A stretch of 64,000 nt of DNA from Paenibacillus sp. FSL H7-0357 (GCF_000758525.1 NZ_CP009241.1:7173501-7237500), one strand, 5' to 3'. Shown: positions 44,628 to 54,209, numbered from the stretch's first letter. Program-made: numbers and translations. Notes: generated by a model not told the origin, from the letters alone.

Positions 44628-46298
44628 CTAGAAGCGGCCCGATTTAAAAATCGAGAAGAGCAGCCACAGAATCATCAGCAGCGCAATCACTGAGCCAATC
44701 TCCACCGTTGGAAAATCCCACAGCAGCGAAGGCTCGCCACGCAGCGATGAGCCGATAATCAGTCCGGCCATAATAATGCTGAAGGCCAGCAGTACAATGC
44801 TGAAGGAGAGGCGATTGCCGACACGGCTGAACTTATGCTCTAAATTTTTCAGTTCGGGCAGCCCGACCTCTACCTTAAGCTTGCCTCTGCTGATTAGCGC
44901 CGACAGCTGCCGGGCCTGAGAGGGAAGCTCGACCAGACTTTCCGCCAGATCGGCGACGCCTCCGATAAGCTTACGCCGCATACGGCTGCCGCTGAAACGC
45001 TGCTTCACCAGCTGCCTGCCGAAGGGCTCGGCCATCTGCACGATGCTAAAGGAAGGGTCAAGGTTGGCAACAACCCCCTCCAGCGTCAGCATCGTTTTGC
45101 CCAGCATCGCCAGATCCGGCGGAATGACCAGCCGGTGCTTGCGGGCGATGCCGAACAGATCGTTCAGCGCCTTGCCGATGCTGATCTGATGGAACGGGAT
45201 ATCATAATAGGATTCCCGGAGCCGGTCCATATCATCATGAAGTGCAGCACGGTCAGCTTCTTCGGGAATTACTCCCAACCGCAGAATTGCCCGCACCATA
45301 GAATCGGTATTTCTGCGCATCAGCGCGATGACAAGCGCGGACAGACTGTCCTTCATCTCCTCACTGAGCCGCCCGACCATGCCAAAATCAATCAGCGCCA
45401 GCTTGTTGTTGTCCAGCAGCATCACATTGCCCGGATGGGGATCGGCATGAAAGAAGCCGTGGATAAAGATTTGATCCAGCATCATCTCCACAAGCTGCTG
45501 GGCTACAGTTTTTAGCTTGACGCCCCGCTCCAGAAGCTCATCCCGGTGGTTGAGTGTAATGCCCTCCACATATTCCATCGTTAGCACACGTGCCGAGCTA
45601 TAGTCCCAATAGATTGCCGGAACATATACTTTATCATGTGCCGTCTGCTGGCTGGCAATACGCTCGGCGTTGCGGCCTTCCTGGCCGTAGTCCAGTTCAG
45701 CCAGCAGCGCCCGGGAGAACTCCTCCACCATCCGGATCAGCCCGTATTGCTTCGCCCAGTCCAATCTTCTTTCGGCAAGCGCGCTTAGGTCCTGAAGAAT
45801 TTCCAAATCACGGGTCATGGTCCGCATGACACCGGGACGCTGTATCTTAACCGCAACCTGCTTGCCTCCATGCAGTACAGCACGGTGCACTTGGCCAATC
45901 GAAGCCGCAGCAAGCGGTGTATTCTCGAAATATTCGAAGGTTTCATCCAGATGCTGGTCAAGCTCCTGCTCGACAATATTGCGTGCAGTTTCCGCTGAGA
46001 ATGGCGGCACACTGTCCTGCAGCTTCACCAGTTCCTGAATGATTGAATCAGGCAGCAAATCGGAACGGGTACTGGCCAGCTGGCCCAATTTGACAAAGGT
46101 TGGCCCCAAATCCTCCAGTACCTGGCGAATCCGTTCCCCGAGTGTAAGGCTTGCGTGAGTCTCCTGTGTTAACATCCGGCGCGGAAGGGAAAGAATATGG
46201 TAGAGACCCAGTTCCTCCACCATATAACCGAAGCCATGGCGCATAAGCGCCATGGCAATGGTCCGGTACCGTCCGGCATGTCTGATGCGTACAGCCAT
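44628..46298 (-). CDS. ABC1/UbiB-family atypical kinase
   Basis: 556 residues. The KxGQ motif is FVKLGQLASTRSDLLP, the Ala-rich loop AAASIGQVHRA replaces the usual glycine loop, then VAVKIQRPG with the ATP lysine and LIDFGMVG. Two C-terminal membrane helices (~495-550) anchor it. UbiB/COQ8 proteins act on lipid or quinone metabolism; Paenibacillus uses menaquinone. Its ATG follows the stop of the phasin-like gene with no gap. Confidence 0.92.
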   Translation of the reverse strand: MAVRIRHAGRYRTIAMALMRHGFGYMVEELGLYHILSLPRRMLTQETHASLTLGERIRQVLEDLGPTFVKLGQLASTRSDLLPDSIIQELVKLQDSVPPFSAETARNIVEQELDQHLDETFEYFENTPLAAASIGQVHRAVLHGGKQVAVKIQRPGVMRTMTRDLEILQDLSALAERRLDWAKQYGLIRMVEEFSRALLAELDYGQEGRNAERIASQQTAHDKVYVPAIYWDYSSARVLTMEYVEGITLNHRDELLERGVKLKTVAQQLVEMMLDQIFIHGFFHADPHPGNVMLLDNNKLALIDFGMVGRLSEEMKDSLSALVIALMRRNTDSMVRAILRLGVIPEEADRAALHDDMDRLRESYYDIPFHQISIGKALNDLFGIARKHRLVIPPDLAMLGKTMLTLEGVVANLDPSFSIVQMAEPFGRQLVKQRFSGSRMRRKLIGGVADLAESLVELPSQARQLSALISRGKLKVEVGLPELKNLEHKFSRVGNRLSFSIVLLAFSIIMAGLIIGSSLRGEPSLLWDFPTVEIGSVIALLMILWLLFSIFKSGRF

Positions 46299-46646
46299 TT
46301 ATTCCGTACGCGTTTCCGGCAGAGCTTCCTTCTGGGCAGAGGCACCCTCCAGCTCAGCCACACGGCTCTCCAAAACGGCAATTCGAGTTTCCAGTGCGGC
46401 GATATCGCTTTGCACGGGCACTTTAAGATCCTTCAGCACACGCTGAACCTGCTCCTGTACGGCATTCTTGAAGACTCCGCGTTCCTCGTCGCCCCGCTCC
46501 ACGAGCCGGTCGACAAGCGCTTTGGATTCCGAGGGCGCAAGCTCTCCCCGTTTTACCAGCTCCTCAACTACCTTTTCCACCTTTTCCTTGCTGACAATGG
46601 TGAGGCCCACTCCTAAAGAGATTGCTTTTTTGAACAAATCACTCAT
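46299..46646 (-). CDS. phasin-like coiled-coil protein
   Basis: 115 residues. The N-terminal MSDLFKKAISLGVGLTIVSKEKVEKVVEELVKRGEL is typical of the poly(hydroxyalkanoate) granule-associated/PhaI-like regulator family, and the C-terminal part is a coiled coil (IAALETRIAVLESRVAELEG). The ATG at 46646 has GGGGGGA about 9 bases upstream. Its stop TAA is immediately followed by the UbiB ATG, so the pair is translationally coupled, suggesting that it partners the kinase at a lipid surface. Confidence 0.85.
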   Translation of the reverse strand: MSDLFKKAISLGVGLTIVSKEKVEKVVEELVKRGELAPSESKALVDRLVERGDEERGVFKNAVQEQVQRVLKDLKVPVQSDIAALETRIAVLESRVAELEGASAQKEALPETRTE

Positions 46647-46752
46647 AGTACTTTCCCCCCAAAGATTCCAGTTATGGATAAAGTATACCCCTTGTCGGAG
46701 CATTTCACAAAGGAAGCAGCCGCAAGGGGTATCATTTTATTGCAATCTCAAA

Positions 46753-47385
46753 TTATCTGGGAATACGTGCCGCCCAGGTCGCCGCCCGAAGAATCAATTC
46801 ACGGACCGCCGGATGCCGGAACGAAGGCTCATGATGTCCGGGCATAATATAGACAACCCGTCCCAGTCCGTAGCTGTGGCACCAGGCTGCCGGCAATCTT
46901 TCGCCCTCATATTCATACTCCAGCAGAATGGTCTTCTCGGTAAAGGGATCGAATTCAAACCGGTATGGCTCTTCATCGAGCTGGAAGTCTTCCATTCCCT
47001 CTGTAATATCATGCTCCATCACTTTGAAGTTCAGCGGAGCATAGGGCGGATGTCCGGTGAATCTGCCGCCGATCAGGTGGGCCAGTTCATAGCGCTTGGC
47101 CAGGGAAACCCCCGTATGCAGCACGATCAGGCCTCCCCCTCCGCTCACATAGCTGAGCAGACCCGCTGTCTGCTGGGGGGAAACCGTTTCGTTCCATAGT
47201 TCATTATAGGCGATGCATAAATCGTAACCGGCCAGATGCTCGCTGAGCAGCAGCTTTTTATTCTCCGAGCACTGAACGATCAGCAGATCATTCAGAATCT
47301 CGCTGATTTGTTTGTCTACACCCTGCAGCGGATGGAACCGGGGATGAGTGTAATCGCCCAGCAGCAAACATTTTCTCTTGTCCAT
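46753..47385 (-). CDS. ThuA-like domain protein
   Basis: 210 residues with the class I glutamine-amidotransferase-like fold of the ThuA family (trehalose utilisation): VSGGGGLIVLHTGVSLAKRYELAHLIGGRFTGHPPYAPLNFKV, and GLGRVVYIMPGHHEPSFRHPAVRELI near the end. The family lacks the amidotransferase cysteine and its reaction is not well defined; several members act in sugar oxidation. AGGAGGAT lies a few bases before the ATG. No sugar genes adjoin it. Confidence 0.87.
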   Translation of the reverse strand: MDKRKCLLLGDYTHPRFHPLQGVDKQISEILNDLLIVQCSENKKLLLSEHLAGYDLCIAYNELWNETVSPQQTAGLLSYVSGGGGLIVLHTGVSLAKRYELAHLIGGRFTGHPPYAPLNFKVMEHDITEGMEDFQLDEEPYRFEFDPFTEKTILLEYEYEGERLPAAWCHSYGLGRVVYIMPGHHEPSFRHPAVRELILRAATWAARIPR

Positions 47386-47544
47386 AGGTATCCTCCTCCT
47401 TGTCTCTATCTTGGATTATGGCACGTTGCTATTATTCTAAGTAAAAGTTCAGCGGATGTCCATTACCGGCAGGTTAAATGTCTGTGACCGGAGCCTTGCT
47501 TCAGGCTAGTTCAGGACTGCGGTTGCTACGCAATTTCTCACAAT

Positions 47545-47640
47545 TGGAAACGGCTTCGCCGTCCTCAAAAGGACGGTATCCGTTTCAGTGAGAAATAGAA
47601 AGATAATTTATAGCGTGCAGCCTATAAATTCTTATCTTTT
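47545..47640 (+). repeat. 96-bp dispersed structured element, copy B
   Basis: Near-identical to 34952-35047 in the same orientation. Here the first hairpin is extended by an outer TTTCTCAC/GTGAGAAA pairing (47533-47540 with 47588-47595) that copy A lacks. The AT-rich second hairpin AAGATAA.TTTATAG / CTATAAATTCTTATCTT is clear. Confidence 0.92.
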
Positions 47641-47675
47641 AAAAAAACAAATCCCGCCCACAAACGGAGCAGGAT
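47639..47675 (-). terminator. terminator of hemD
   Basis: On the minus strand ATCCTGCTC (47675-47667) pairs with GGGCGGGAT (47659-47651) using two wobbles, followed by a run of T. It directly abuts repeat copy B. Confidence 0.7.
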
Positions 47676-47727
47676 AACCGTCTTGCAGATCCCCCGCAGA
47701 AAATCGCAGCGGAACCCGGCTGAAAAA

Positions 47728-48540
47728 TCAGCGGTTTGCCGCGACATAACGCCCAAGCTCAACGAACATGCTGCCCATCCGTTCATGCTCCGGCATCACA
47801 ATCCGCTTGACGCCTTCCTCCTTCAGGGACTCAGAGGTAATCTTGCCCACGGAAACCGCCAGCACTTTAGTTTCAAAGGCTTGCACCAGTTCCCCAAGCT
47901 TGCCTTGTTCCCGGGCGTACCCTGCCAGGAAGCGGAATTGCGGTCCGCTCGTAAATGCTACGGCATCCACCAATCCCTCCGTAATTTCCGCCAGCAGCCT
48001 GGCAAGCGAACCCGGCTCGGGCGGGGTGTGAAGGTATGGCTGCACTTCGCGGACAACAGCTCCGGCTTCCGTAAGCCAGGCAACGAGACGGGGGGAGCGA
48101 TCGCCATGCAGCTGCAGCACGACCTCCTTGCCCCGCAAGTCCCAATCCGCAAGCCCGCGGATCAGTCCTGTAGTGCTGCCATCGTCATCGCGCACCTCCG
48201 GCACCAGTCCCCGCTTCTTCAGGGCGTTCACCGTTTTATAGCCCCGGGCAGCAATCGGAGAGGACGAGAGGACCTCCTGAAACCGTTCGGCAAGCCCTAT
48301 TTCCCCGGCCATTTCGAACAGTGCATCAAGCCCCATGCCTGTAGTCAGAATCGCCAGATCCGGCGGATGCTGGGTCCAGGCTACGAGCGCTTCACGAAGA
48401 GCCTCACCGTCGAGAAATACTGTGCCCTGGGCAGGCCGATGCAGCGCCGTCCCCCCCATATTCTGTACCAGTTTGGCCATTTCCTCCGATTTTCGCGGAC
48501 CGGCAAGGGCTACGGTAATCCCCTTTAACTGCTCTGCCAT
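47728..48540 (-). CDS. hemD: uroporphyrinogen-III synthase HemD
   Basis: 270 residues. Two-domain HemD fold; typical segments are GITVALAGPRKSEEMAKLV at the start, LTTGMGLDALFEMA, LQLHGDRSPRLVAWLTEAGAVVREVQPY and DAVAFTSGPQFRFL, with the C-terminal AVSVGKITSESLKEEG. It closes hydroxymethylbilane to uroporphyrinogen III for heme, siroheme and cobalamin. It is outside a hem operon, so it may be a second copy linked to siroheme or nitrite metabolism. The family diverges strongly in sequence. Confidence 0.82.
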   Translation of the reverse strand: MAEQLKGITVALAGPRKSEEMAKLVQNMGGTALHRPAQGTVFLDGEALREALVAWTQHPPDLAILTTGMGLDALFEMAGEIGLAERFQEVLSSSPIAARGYKTVNALKKRGLVPEVRDDDGSTTGLIRGLADWDLRGKEVVLQLHGDRSPRLVAWLTEAGAVVREVQPYLHTPPEPGSLARLLAEITEGLVDAVAFTSGPQFRFLAGYAREQGKLGELVQAFETKVLAVSVGKITSESLKEEGVKRIVMPEHERMGSMFVELGRYVAANR

Positions 48541-48629
48541 AAATATTCCCCCTAGTTAGCCCTGCATTATTGCTTATCAGTATACTTGCAAAGCCCGGGA
48601 AAAGAAAAGTGGCGTAATCAAATCCGTAA

Positions 48630-50681
48630 TCAGGAATTTTCCGCTCCCTTCTGAAGATCCGCTTCCTGCGGAACAGGAGTTTCAAAGGAAACCTGCTGCC
48701 CCGGGTGAAGCTTGAAGCGGCCTGCCAGCTTCTGCAGCTCTCCGGCAAGCTGGCTTAAGCCAGCCGTGGAAGAGGCGATTTCTTCAACGGAAGCAAGCTG
48801 CTCCTGTGCAGCAGCTGAAATCGTCTCCGTATTGCCTGCAGCCTCCTTGGAAATGCCCTGCAGCTCCCCGATCGCCTTCTCCATACTGGCTGCTTCTGCC
48901 GACAGCGTATGTACGGCTCCGTCCATCGCTTCAATTTTCTCTGCCGCGCCTTTGACCGCCCTGCGGATCCGCGATAAGGAGCGGCCTGTAGTATCTACTG
49001 CCAGGATGCCTGCCGACACCTTCTCTTTGGCATCCTCCATCGTCACTGTTGCCTGCTGCATTTCCCCGTTGATGGAGGAAATCTGCTCCGAGATCATCCG
49101 CGCCGATTTCTCTGATTCCTCGGCCAGCTTGCGGACCTCCGAGGCGACAACGGCAAAGCCGCGCCCCTGCTCGCCCGCTCTGGCTGCTTCAATGGAAGCA
49201 TTCAGGGCCAGCAGATTGGTCTGCCTCGCAATACCTGTGATCACACCGACAATGCCCTGAATTTGTCCGGTGCGCTCATTCAGCTTGTCAATCATGTTGC
49301 CAAGCTCTTCCACCGTTTCATGAATTCCGTTAATTTTGTCAACCACACTGATGACTGAATCATTCCCCTCGGCTGCAGACAGCGAGGTCTTGTCCATCAT
49401 GGCTGACACCTGCTCCATGAACCCGGAAATATGCTGGACTTCATGGGTTGTTGCCACGGCGCTCTCCAGCCCTTTTTGCACACTGCCTACCTGCCGTTCT
49501 GTGCCTGCCGCGACTTCCTGAATCGCTTCCGTCACATGCCTGATCGCCGTAGTTGACTGCTCAGCCCCGCTTGTCAGCTCTTTGGCCGAAGCGGACAGAT
49601 TACCCGTCATCTGCTGAACACCGAGAATCATGCCGCGCAGATCAGCCACCATCGTGCGGAAATTGTCGGCCAATAGGCCAATTTCGTCCCTGCGGAACAC
49701 CCCGATATCTTCAGACAGGTCGCCTTTCGCTATAGCCGCTGTAGCTTTGCGCAGACGGATCAGCGGCCGCACGATGGAGGACACATTGAAATAGATCAAT
49801 ACGAGCGCGAGCAATACAGAAACAGCAATCACTAGAACTACTTTATCACGGATGTCAGCTGTAGCATCAGCAACCTCTTGCTTGCTGATGGTGCCCCCGA
49901 TTCTCCAGCCGGTAAGCTCATTGACCATGAAGGTCAGCTTTCTGGCAGTATCCTTATAGACATAATCAAAGGAGCCTGCTTCTCCCTCGAACATCTGCTT
50001 CACAAAATCCAGCGAGGATTCCTCGGCTATCGTCTCAGTGGGATGAACCAGAAACTTCTTGCTGCTGTCCAGAATCAGTATGTATCCTTCCTTGCCCAGC
50101 TTAATGTTCGTAAGATCAGCCAGGGCGGACAAGTTCAGGTCGAGCCCTATGACTCCGCTGCCATCCGCAAGTACTCCCGAAATGGCGATGGCCGTTTCAT
50201 TATTTGCCGTTTTAAAAGCTGGGGAGATTACCGTCCCCTTCCCCTGCTTCAGCGCATTCACATAAAAGTTCTCCTTGCGCGGGTCATAGCCTTCCGGCTG
50301 CTGGTCATCGGAAGCATGAACAGACTTTGCCCCGCTGGTTCCGACGTAAATATCCAGAATATCGGGATGCAGCGCGGCATATTCCTGCAATCTGGCTTTT
50401 ACATCAGCCGCACTTTCCCCTCCAGCCTCCCCATTCACTGACCCGGAGGAAATTTGCCCGGCAAAATAACTAACCGCGTCGATTTTGGACTGAATGTTCG
50501 CATTAATGATCTCGTTGGCCGCCATCACACTTTCTGTGGCGTTAGTCATCAGCTGGTCCTCCACCTTATGACTGGCCGATTGATAAGTCTGCCAGCCGAT
50601 GATAAGGCTGGGAGCGAGAAGTACAAGCAGATATGTAAGAATAAGCTTCATACGGATGGTTAAGCGGGTGCTTTTATTCAT
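48630..50681 (-). CDS. methyl-accepting chemotaxis protein
   Basis: 683 residues. First membrane helix ~12-32, a periplasmic-side Cache (dCache_1) domain ~35-275 with [27 protein letters not shown], second helix ~280-300, HAMP, then the signalling domain with the hairpin tip [26 protein letters not shown]. The C-terminus lacks a CheR-tethering pentapeptide. The ligand is probably a small organic acid or amino acid. It stands alone. Confidence 0.94.
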   Translation of the reverse strand: MNKSTRLTIRMKLILTYLLVLLAPSLIIGWQTYQSASHKVEDQLMTNATESVMAANEIINANIQSKIDAVSYFAGQISSGSVNGEAGGESAADVKARLQEYAALHPDILDIYVGTSGAKSVHASDDQQPEGYDPRKENFYVNALKQGKGTVISPAFKTANNETAIAISGVLADGSGVIGLDLNLSALADLTNIKLGKEGYILILDSSKKFLVHPTETIAEESSLDFVKQMFEGEAGSFDYVYKDTARKLTFMVNELTGWRIGGTISKQEVADATADIRDKVVLVIAVSVLLALVLIYFNVSSIVRPLIRLRKATAAIAKGDLSEDIGVFRRDEIGLLADNFRTMVADLRGMILGVQQMTGNLSASAKELTSGAEQSTTAIRHVTEAIQEVAAGTERQVGSVQKGLESAVATTHEVQHISGFMEQVSAMMDKTSLSAAEGNDSVISVVDKINGIHETVEELGNMIDKLNERTGQIQGIVGVITGIARQTNLLALNASIEAARAGEQGRGFAVVASEVRKLAEESEKSARMISEQISSINGEMQQATVTMEDAKEKVSAGILAVDTTGRSLSRIRRAVKGAAEKIEAMDGAVHTLSAEAASMEKAIGELQGISKEAAGNTETISAAAQEQLASVEEIASSTAGLSQLAGELQKLAGRFKLHPGQQVSFETPVPQEADLQKGAENS

Positions 50682-50735
50682 GGGTGAAATCCATCTCTCC
50701 TTCTTATTAGGTCTTAAGTATGATTATTTATGGCA

Positions 50736-50988
50736 TATATAGATTGAACTTATAATTCTTCTATTTTGGGATTGGCCGTGACTACAGAGAATGTTTGGAC
50801 TTCCGGCCGCTGTTAGGTTTCGATTTCCTGAAATAACCGCGAATCGCGGTAGAAATTCAAACCTTGCCCATGCTTCCGAAGCGAGCTTTCCTGCGGAAAG
50901 CTTTCAGGCGGACGCTGTCGCTCCTACAGTTCCAAACTTCCCCTCCGCCACTTTTCCCTACATGTAATTCTCAAGTTCAATCTATATA
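50736..50988. mobile_element. putative MITE-like element with 16-bp terminal inverted repeats
   Basis: TATATAGATTGAACTT at 50736-50751 is the exact reverse complement of 50973-50988. Inside are a perfect ACCGCG-AAT-CGCGGT hairpin (50838-50852) and further imperfect hairpins around 50870-50905. It encodes no protein. Only one copy is seen here, so mobility is inferred from structure. Confidence 0.55.
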
Positions 50989-51085
50989 GGTATATAATTA
51001 TATACCGGGTATGGAATCCCTCTTTTATTCTGAAATTTCCCATGAATTTCAAGACTTTCTTAATAAATTTGCTGATAAAACAGCA

Positions 51086-51115
51086 AAAAGACCGTTTATT
51101 TGAAAACGGTCTTTT
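51086..51115 (-). terminator. terminator of the Fur-family gene
   Basis: AAAAGACCGTTT pairs with AAACGGTCTTTT around a small loop and the minus strand has a five-T run. It lies 56 bases after the stop. Confidence 0.85.
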
Positions 51116-51170
51116 ATTATATATCTATTCATAGTCAGACCCTTCGCCAGGAGTTTAGGCCCTTCTTAAA

Positions 51171-51566
51171 CTAATTCATAACTTTGTTCCTGCAAGCCGG
51201 GCATACACCGCCGAATACGACATGGGCATGGGAAATGGAGTATCCGGTATCCTTAGCCACCGTATCCATCCACTCCTGGGGCACATGGCTCATTACCTCA
51301 TCCACCGCACCGCACACCTCGCAAATAATATGCTGGTGATCGTCCATACGCGCATCATATCTGCTAGCTGCTTCGCCAAGCTTCAGCTCGCGGATCATTT
51401 CTTTATCGGCAAGATAACGCAGTGAATTGTACACGGTGCCATAGGCCAGGTTATGTCCCTGTTCTACCAGCCGGTTCATCACTTCTGCTGCGGTAGGATG
51501 ATCATGTGACTGGCGGACGATATCATAAACGGCTTGACGCTGGGAGGTCAAATTCAGGTTCCTCAT
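51171..51566 (-). CDS. Fur family regulator (PerR-like)
   Basis: 131 residues. N-terminal winged helix (LTSQRQAVYDIVRQSHDHPTAAEV ... TVYNSLRYLADKEMI), then metal site residues H77, H79 in DDHQHIICEVCG and the two structural-zinc pairs C82/C85 and C122/C125 (CPAC). The family includes Fur (iron), PerR (peroxide, Mn/Fe) and Zur. The short form and the divergent redox genes favour PerR, but the key Asp/Glu position is ambiguous. The third in-frame ATG at 51566 is best placed after AGAGG. Confidence 0.87.
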   Translation of the reverse strand: MRNLNLTSQRQAVYDIVRQSHDHPTAAEVMNRLVEQGHNLAYGTVYNSLRYLADKEMIRELKLGEAASRYDARMDDHQHIICEVCGAVDEVMSHVPQEWMDTVAKDTGYSISHAHVVFGGVCPACRNKVMN

Positions 51567-51577
51567 CTTCATCATCC

Positions 51578-51594
51578 TCTAACTTATTTTTAGA
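51578..51594. promoter_or_regulatory. candidate Fur/PerR-type operator
   Basis: TCTAA-N7-TTAGA inverted repeat directly before the regulator start. Its left part TCTAACTTATTTT recurs exactly at 51648-51660, upstream of the divergent Rieske gene. Match to the Bacillus PerR box is only partial. Confidence 0.4.
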
Positions 51595-51764
51595 TCAAGT
51601 ATAAGTCTTGATTGTTCCAGCGTCAATCCAATCGTCTGCCTATCGAATCTAACTTATTTTGGCACTTGGTCCCTAATTTCATGCACCTGGACCTTTGAGG
51701 AGTTTCTTTTGGCGGGACTGTGGTAATAAATGAGATGAATATTGTCCGATGGAGGGATGTTAAG

Positions 51765-53321
51765 ATGAGTTCAACGCACGATGTATCGCAGGGTCTTCCG
51801 CAATTTCCGCAATCGTTATGGAGAGACAGCACCGACCTGCCTTCGTTTCCGAAGCTAGCGGAAGATCTAGTTACAGATGTCGCAATTGTCGGGGCCGGTA
51901 TTACCGGCATTACTGCAGGTTATTTGCTGGCAAACGCAGGGTATAAAGTCACTTTGCTGGAGGCGGGAGAAATTTTTGCCGGCACCACTGGATTCACAAG
52001 CGCCAAAATTTCCGCCCAGCACGGGATGATCTACGATGATTTGCTGAAGCATTTCGGGGAAGAACAGGCCCGGCTCTATTACAGATCAAACACTGAGGCG
52101 ATGGAATGGATTATCGCCACTGCAGAGGAACTGAACCTGTCCTGCGGACTAACACGTGAAGACGCCTTGCTCTATGCTGATAACAGCGACGATAAGACGC
52201 TCAAACAACTGGAGGCGGAGTTTAAAGCTTACGAAAAGCTGGGACTCCCCGGGCAATGGCTGGACAACGTCTCCTTGCCGCTGATGGCCGGGGGTGCCAT
52301 CAAGCTGCCGGCACAGGCCCGCTTCCACCCGCTTCAATACCTGCAAGGCTTGCTCCAGGTGATTCTGGACAAGGGCGGAACTGTCTATGAGCACACGATG
52401 ATTGGAGAAAAGGTAGACAAGGACAACGGCCTCACGCTTTACACTGAAGGAGAGCAGCTGAAAATTAAGTGCCGCCATGCCATCTCGGCCTCCCACTTTC
52501 CTTTCTATGATGGCGGAGCCCTCTACTTCTCGCGCCTGCATGCAGAACGTTCCTACTGTCTGGCGGTTCAGCCGGAAACCGATTATGAGGGCGGCATGTA
52601 TTTGAGCGCCGGAGAACCTACACGCTCTCTGCGCGCCGTCGAATGGGGCGGCCAGAGGCTGGTCATTGTCGGCGGGGACAATCACAAGACAGGCCAAGGC
52701 ATCTGCACCTTCGGCCATTATGAGAACCTGGAGCTGTTCGCAGGTGAATTGCTGGGCATTAAGGCCATTCCGTACCGCTGGTCAGCGCAGGACCTCATTA
52801 CCCTGGACAGAGTGCCTTATATCGGCAAGGTTTCCGGGGAGGAGGAAATCTATATTGCCACCGGCTATCGCAAATGGGGCATGACCAGCGGAACACTGGC
52901 CGCGCGTATGATCACGGATCAGATTCTGCGCAAGCATAGTCCCTACAGTGAACTCTATGATCCCTCGCGTTTTAAAGCCAACCCATCCATCAAAAATTTC
53001 ATCGTGCAGAATACCAATGTCGCCAAAGAGCTGGTTGCCGGCAAGGTGGAGATTGTCCATAAGAAAACCCGTGATCTGGAGCCTGATGAAGGCGCGGTTG
53101 TCTTTCATGACGGCAAACGTGTCGGGGCCTACCGTGACACGGATGGCAAGCTGCATCTGGTAGACAGAACCTGTACCCATATGGGCTGCGAGTGTGAATG
53201 GAATGATGGAGAACGCTCCTGGGACTGTCCTTGCCATGGCTCGCGTTACTCCTATGAGGGAGCTGTACTTGAGGGTCCCGCTACGGTACCGCTGACAAAG
53301 CTGGATGCGGAGGCGAATTAA
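51765..53321 (+). CDS. FAD-dependent oxidoreductase with C-terminal Rieske domain
   Basis: 518 residues. DAO-fold FAD domain with VAIVGAGITGITAGYLLANAGYKVTLLEA at ~45-75 and IATGYRKWGMTSGTLAARM near 370. A Rieske [2Fe-2S] module at ~430-515 has the ligands in C-T-H, 15 residues, then C-P-C-H. It resembles the Bacillus YhfW family; electron donor and substrate are unknown. The ATG at 51765 has GGAGGG 8 bases upstream. It is divergent from the Fur-family gene. Confidence 0.92.
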   Translation: MSSTHDVSQGLPQFPQSLWRDSTDLPSFPKLAEDLVTDVAIVGAGITGITAGYLLANAGYKVTLLEAGEIFAGTTGFTSAKISAQHGMIYDDLLKHFGEEQARLYYRSNTEAMEWIIATAEELNLSCGLTREDALLYADNSDDKTLKQLEAEFKAYEKLGLPGQWLDNVSLPLMAGGAIKLPAQARFHPLQYLQGLLQVILDKGGTVYEHTMIGEKVDKDNGLTLYTEGEQLKIKCRHAISASHFPFYDGGALYFSRLHAERSYCLAVQPETDYEGGMYLSAGEPTRSLRAVEWGGQRLVIVGGDNHKTGQGICTFGHYENLELFAGELLGIKAIPYRWSAQDLITLDRVPYIGKVSGEEEIYIATGYRKWGMTSGTLAARMITDQILRKHSPYSELYDPSRFKANPSIKNFIVQNTNVAKELVAGKVEIVHKKTRDLEPDEGAVVFHDGKRVGAYRDTDGKLHLVDRTCTHMGCECEWNDGERSWDCPCHGSRYSYEGAVLEGPATVPLTKLDAEAN

Positions 53322-53489
53322 AGCCGCGATGGGTTTGCCTGAGCAGTCGCGTTTGTCTGTCTCTTGAAGTAACCCAGCGGCTTGGGACAGCTCCAAGCGG
53401 CTCCGGCGTGATTGTCCGCCCACGCTCAGGTATAATAGGAGCTGAATATTTTTATTATCATAAATTCAGAGGGAGCGTGACGGCAGGTT

Positions 53490-54209
53490 ATGGATTTGAG
53501 AGGAAAAAGCATTGTGATTACAGGTGCCGGCAAAGGGATCGGCAAAGCCTTGGCCATGGCACTGGCGAAAGAAGGCGCTAATCTGGGCCTGATCTCCAGA
53601 ACTTCAGGTGATCTGGAGGCACTGAAATCGGCTTTGACAGAGGTCTATGACGTGAAGGTCAGCATTGCTGTAGCCGATATCGCTGTACGCGAAGAAGCGG
53701 AGCGGGCGGTTGTTGCGCTTCAGAATGATCTCGGCACCTTCGATGCGTTGATCAACAACGCCGGAATTGCCAAATTCGGCACCTTCCTGGAAATGGACCC
53801 GGCAGATTGGGAGCGCCACATGCAGATCAATCTGTTCGGCACCTATTATGTAACCCGGGCAGCACTGCCGGCAATGATTGAACGCAATGGCGGAAATATC
53901 ATCAATATTTCCTCTACAGCCGGTGAGCGCGGCTTCGCTACCGGCTCGGCCTACTGCGCCTCCAAATTCGCCCTGATGGGCATGACGGAGGCGCTGGCCC
54001 AAGAAGTGCGCAAGCATAATATCCGCGTAGTGGCCCTGACACCAAGCACCGTCAATACCGGGCTTGCCGAGAATGCCGGCCTGAAGATCGGCGATGAAGA
54101 CCGGATGATGCAGCCGGAGGATGTGGCTGAGCTGACCCTGGCGGCCCTGAAGCTGCCGGACCGCGTCTTCTTGAAGACTGCGGGAATCTGGACTACCAAT
54201 CCACAATAA
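53490..54209 (+). CDS. short-chain dehydrogenase/reductase
   Basis: 239 residues. TGAGKGIGKA cofactor loop, NNAGIA, catalytic Ser in INISSTAGERG, and Y-x-x-x-K in AYCASKFALMG. It belongs to the classical SDRs annotated as 3-ketoacyl-ACP reductase (YkvO/FabG-like); substrate unknown. GGGAGCG precedes the ATG. The heme-degrading gene starts 30 bases after its stop, so they form an operon. Confidence 0.9.
   Translation: MDLRGKSIVITGAGKGIGKALAMALAKEGANLGLISRTSGDLEALKSALTEVYDVKVSIAVADIAVREEAERAVVALQNDLGTFDALINNAGIAKFGTFLEMDPADWERHMQINLFGTYYVTRAALPAMIERNGGNIINISSTAGERGFATGSAYCASKFALMGMTEALAQEVRKHNIRVVALTPSTVNTGLAENAGLKIGDEDRMMQPEDVAELTLAALKLPDRVFLKTAGIWTTNPQ

Larger units (their letters stand above)
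47386..47727. other. intergenic region between thuA-like gene and hemD
   Basis: 342 bases. It contains the second copy of the 96-bp element and the hemD terminator; the part next to the thuA-like gene (47386-47520) is the probable promoter region. Confidence 0.6.
50682..51170. other. intergenic region between mcp and fur-family gene
   Basis: 489 bases, mostly occupied by the inverted-repeat-bounded segment 50736-50988 and, near the Fur-family gene, a terminator. No gene seen. Confidence 0.6.
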
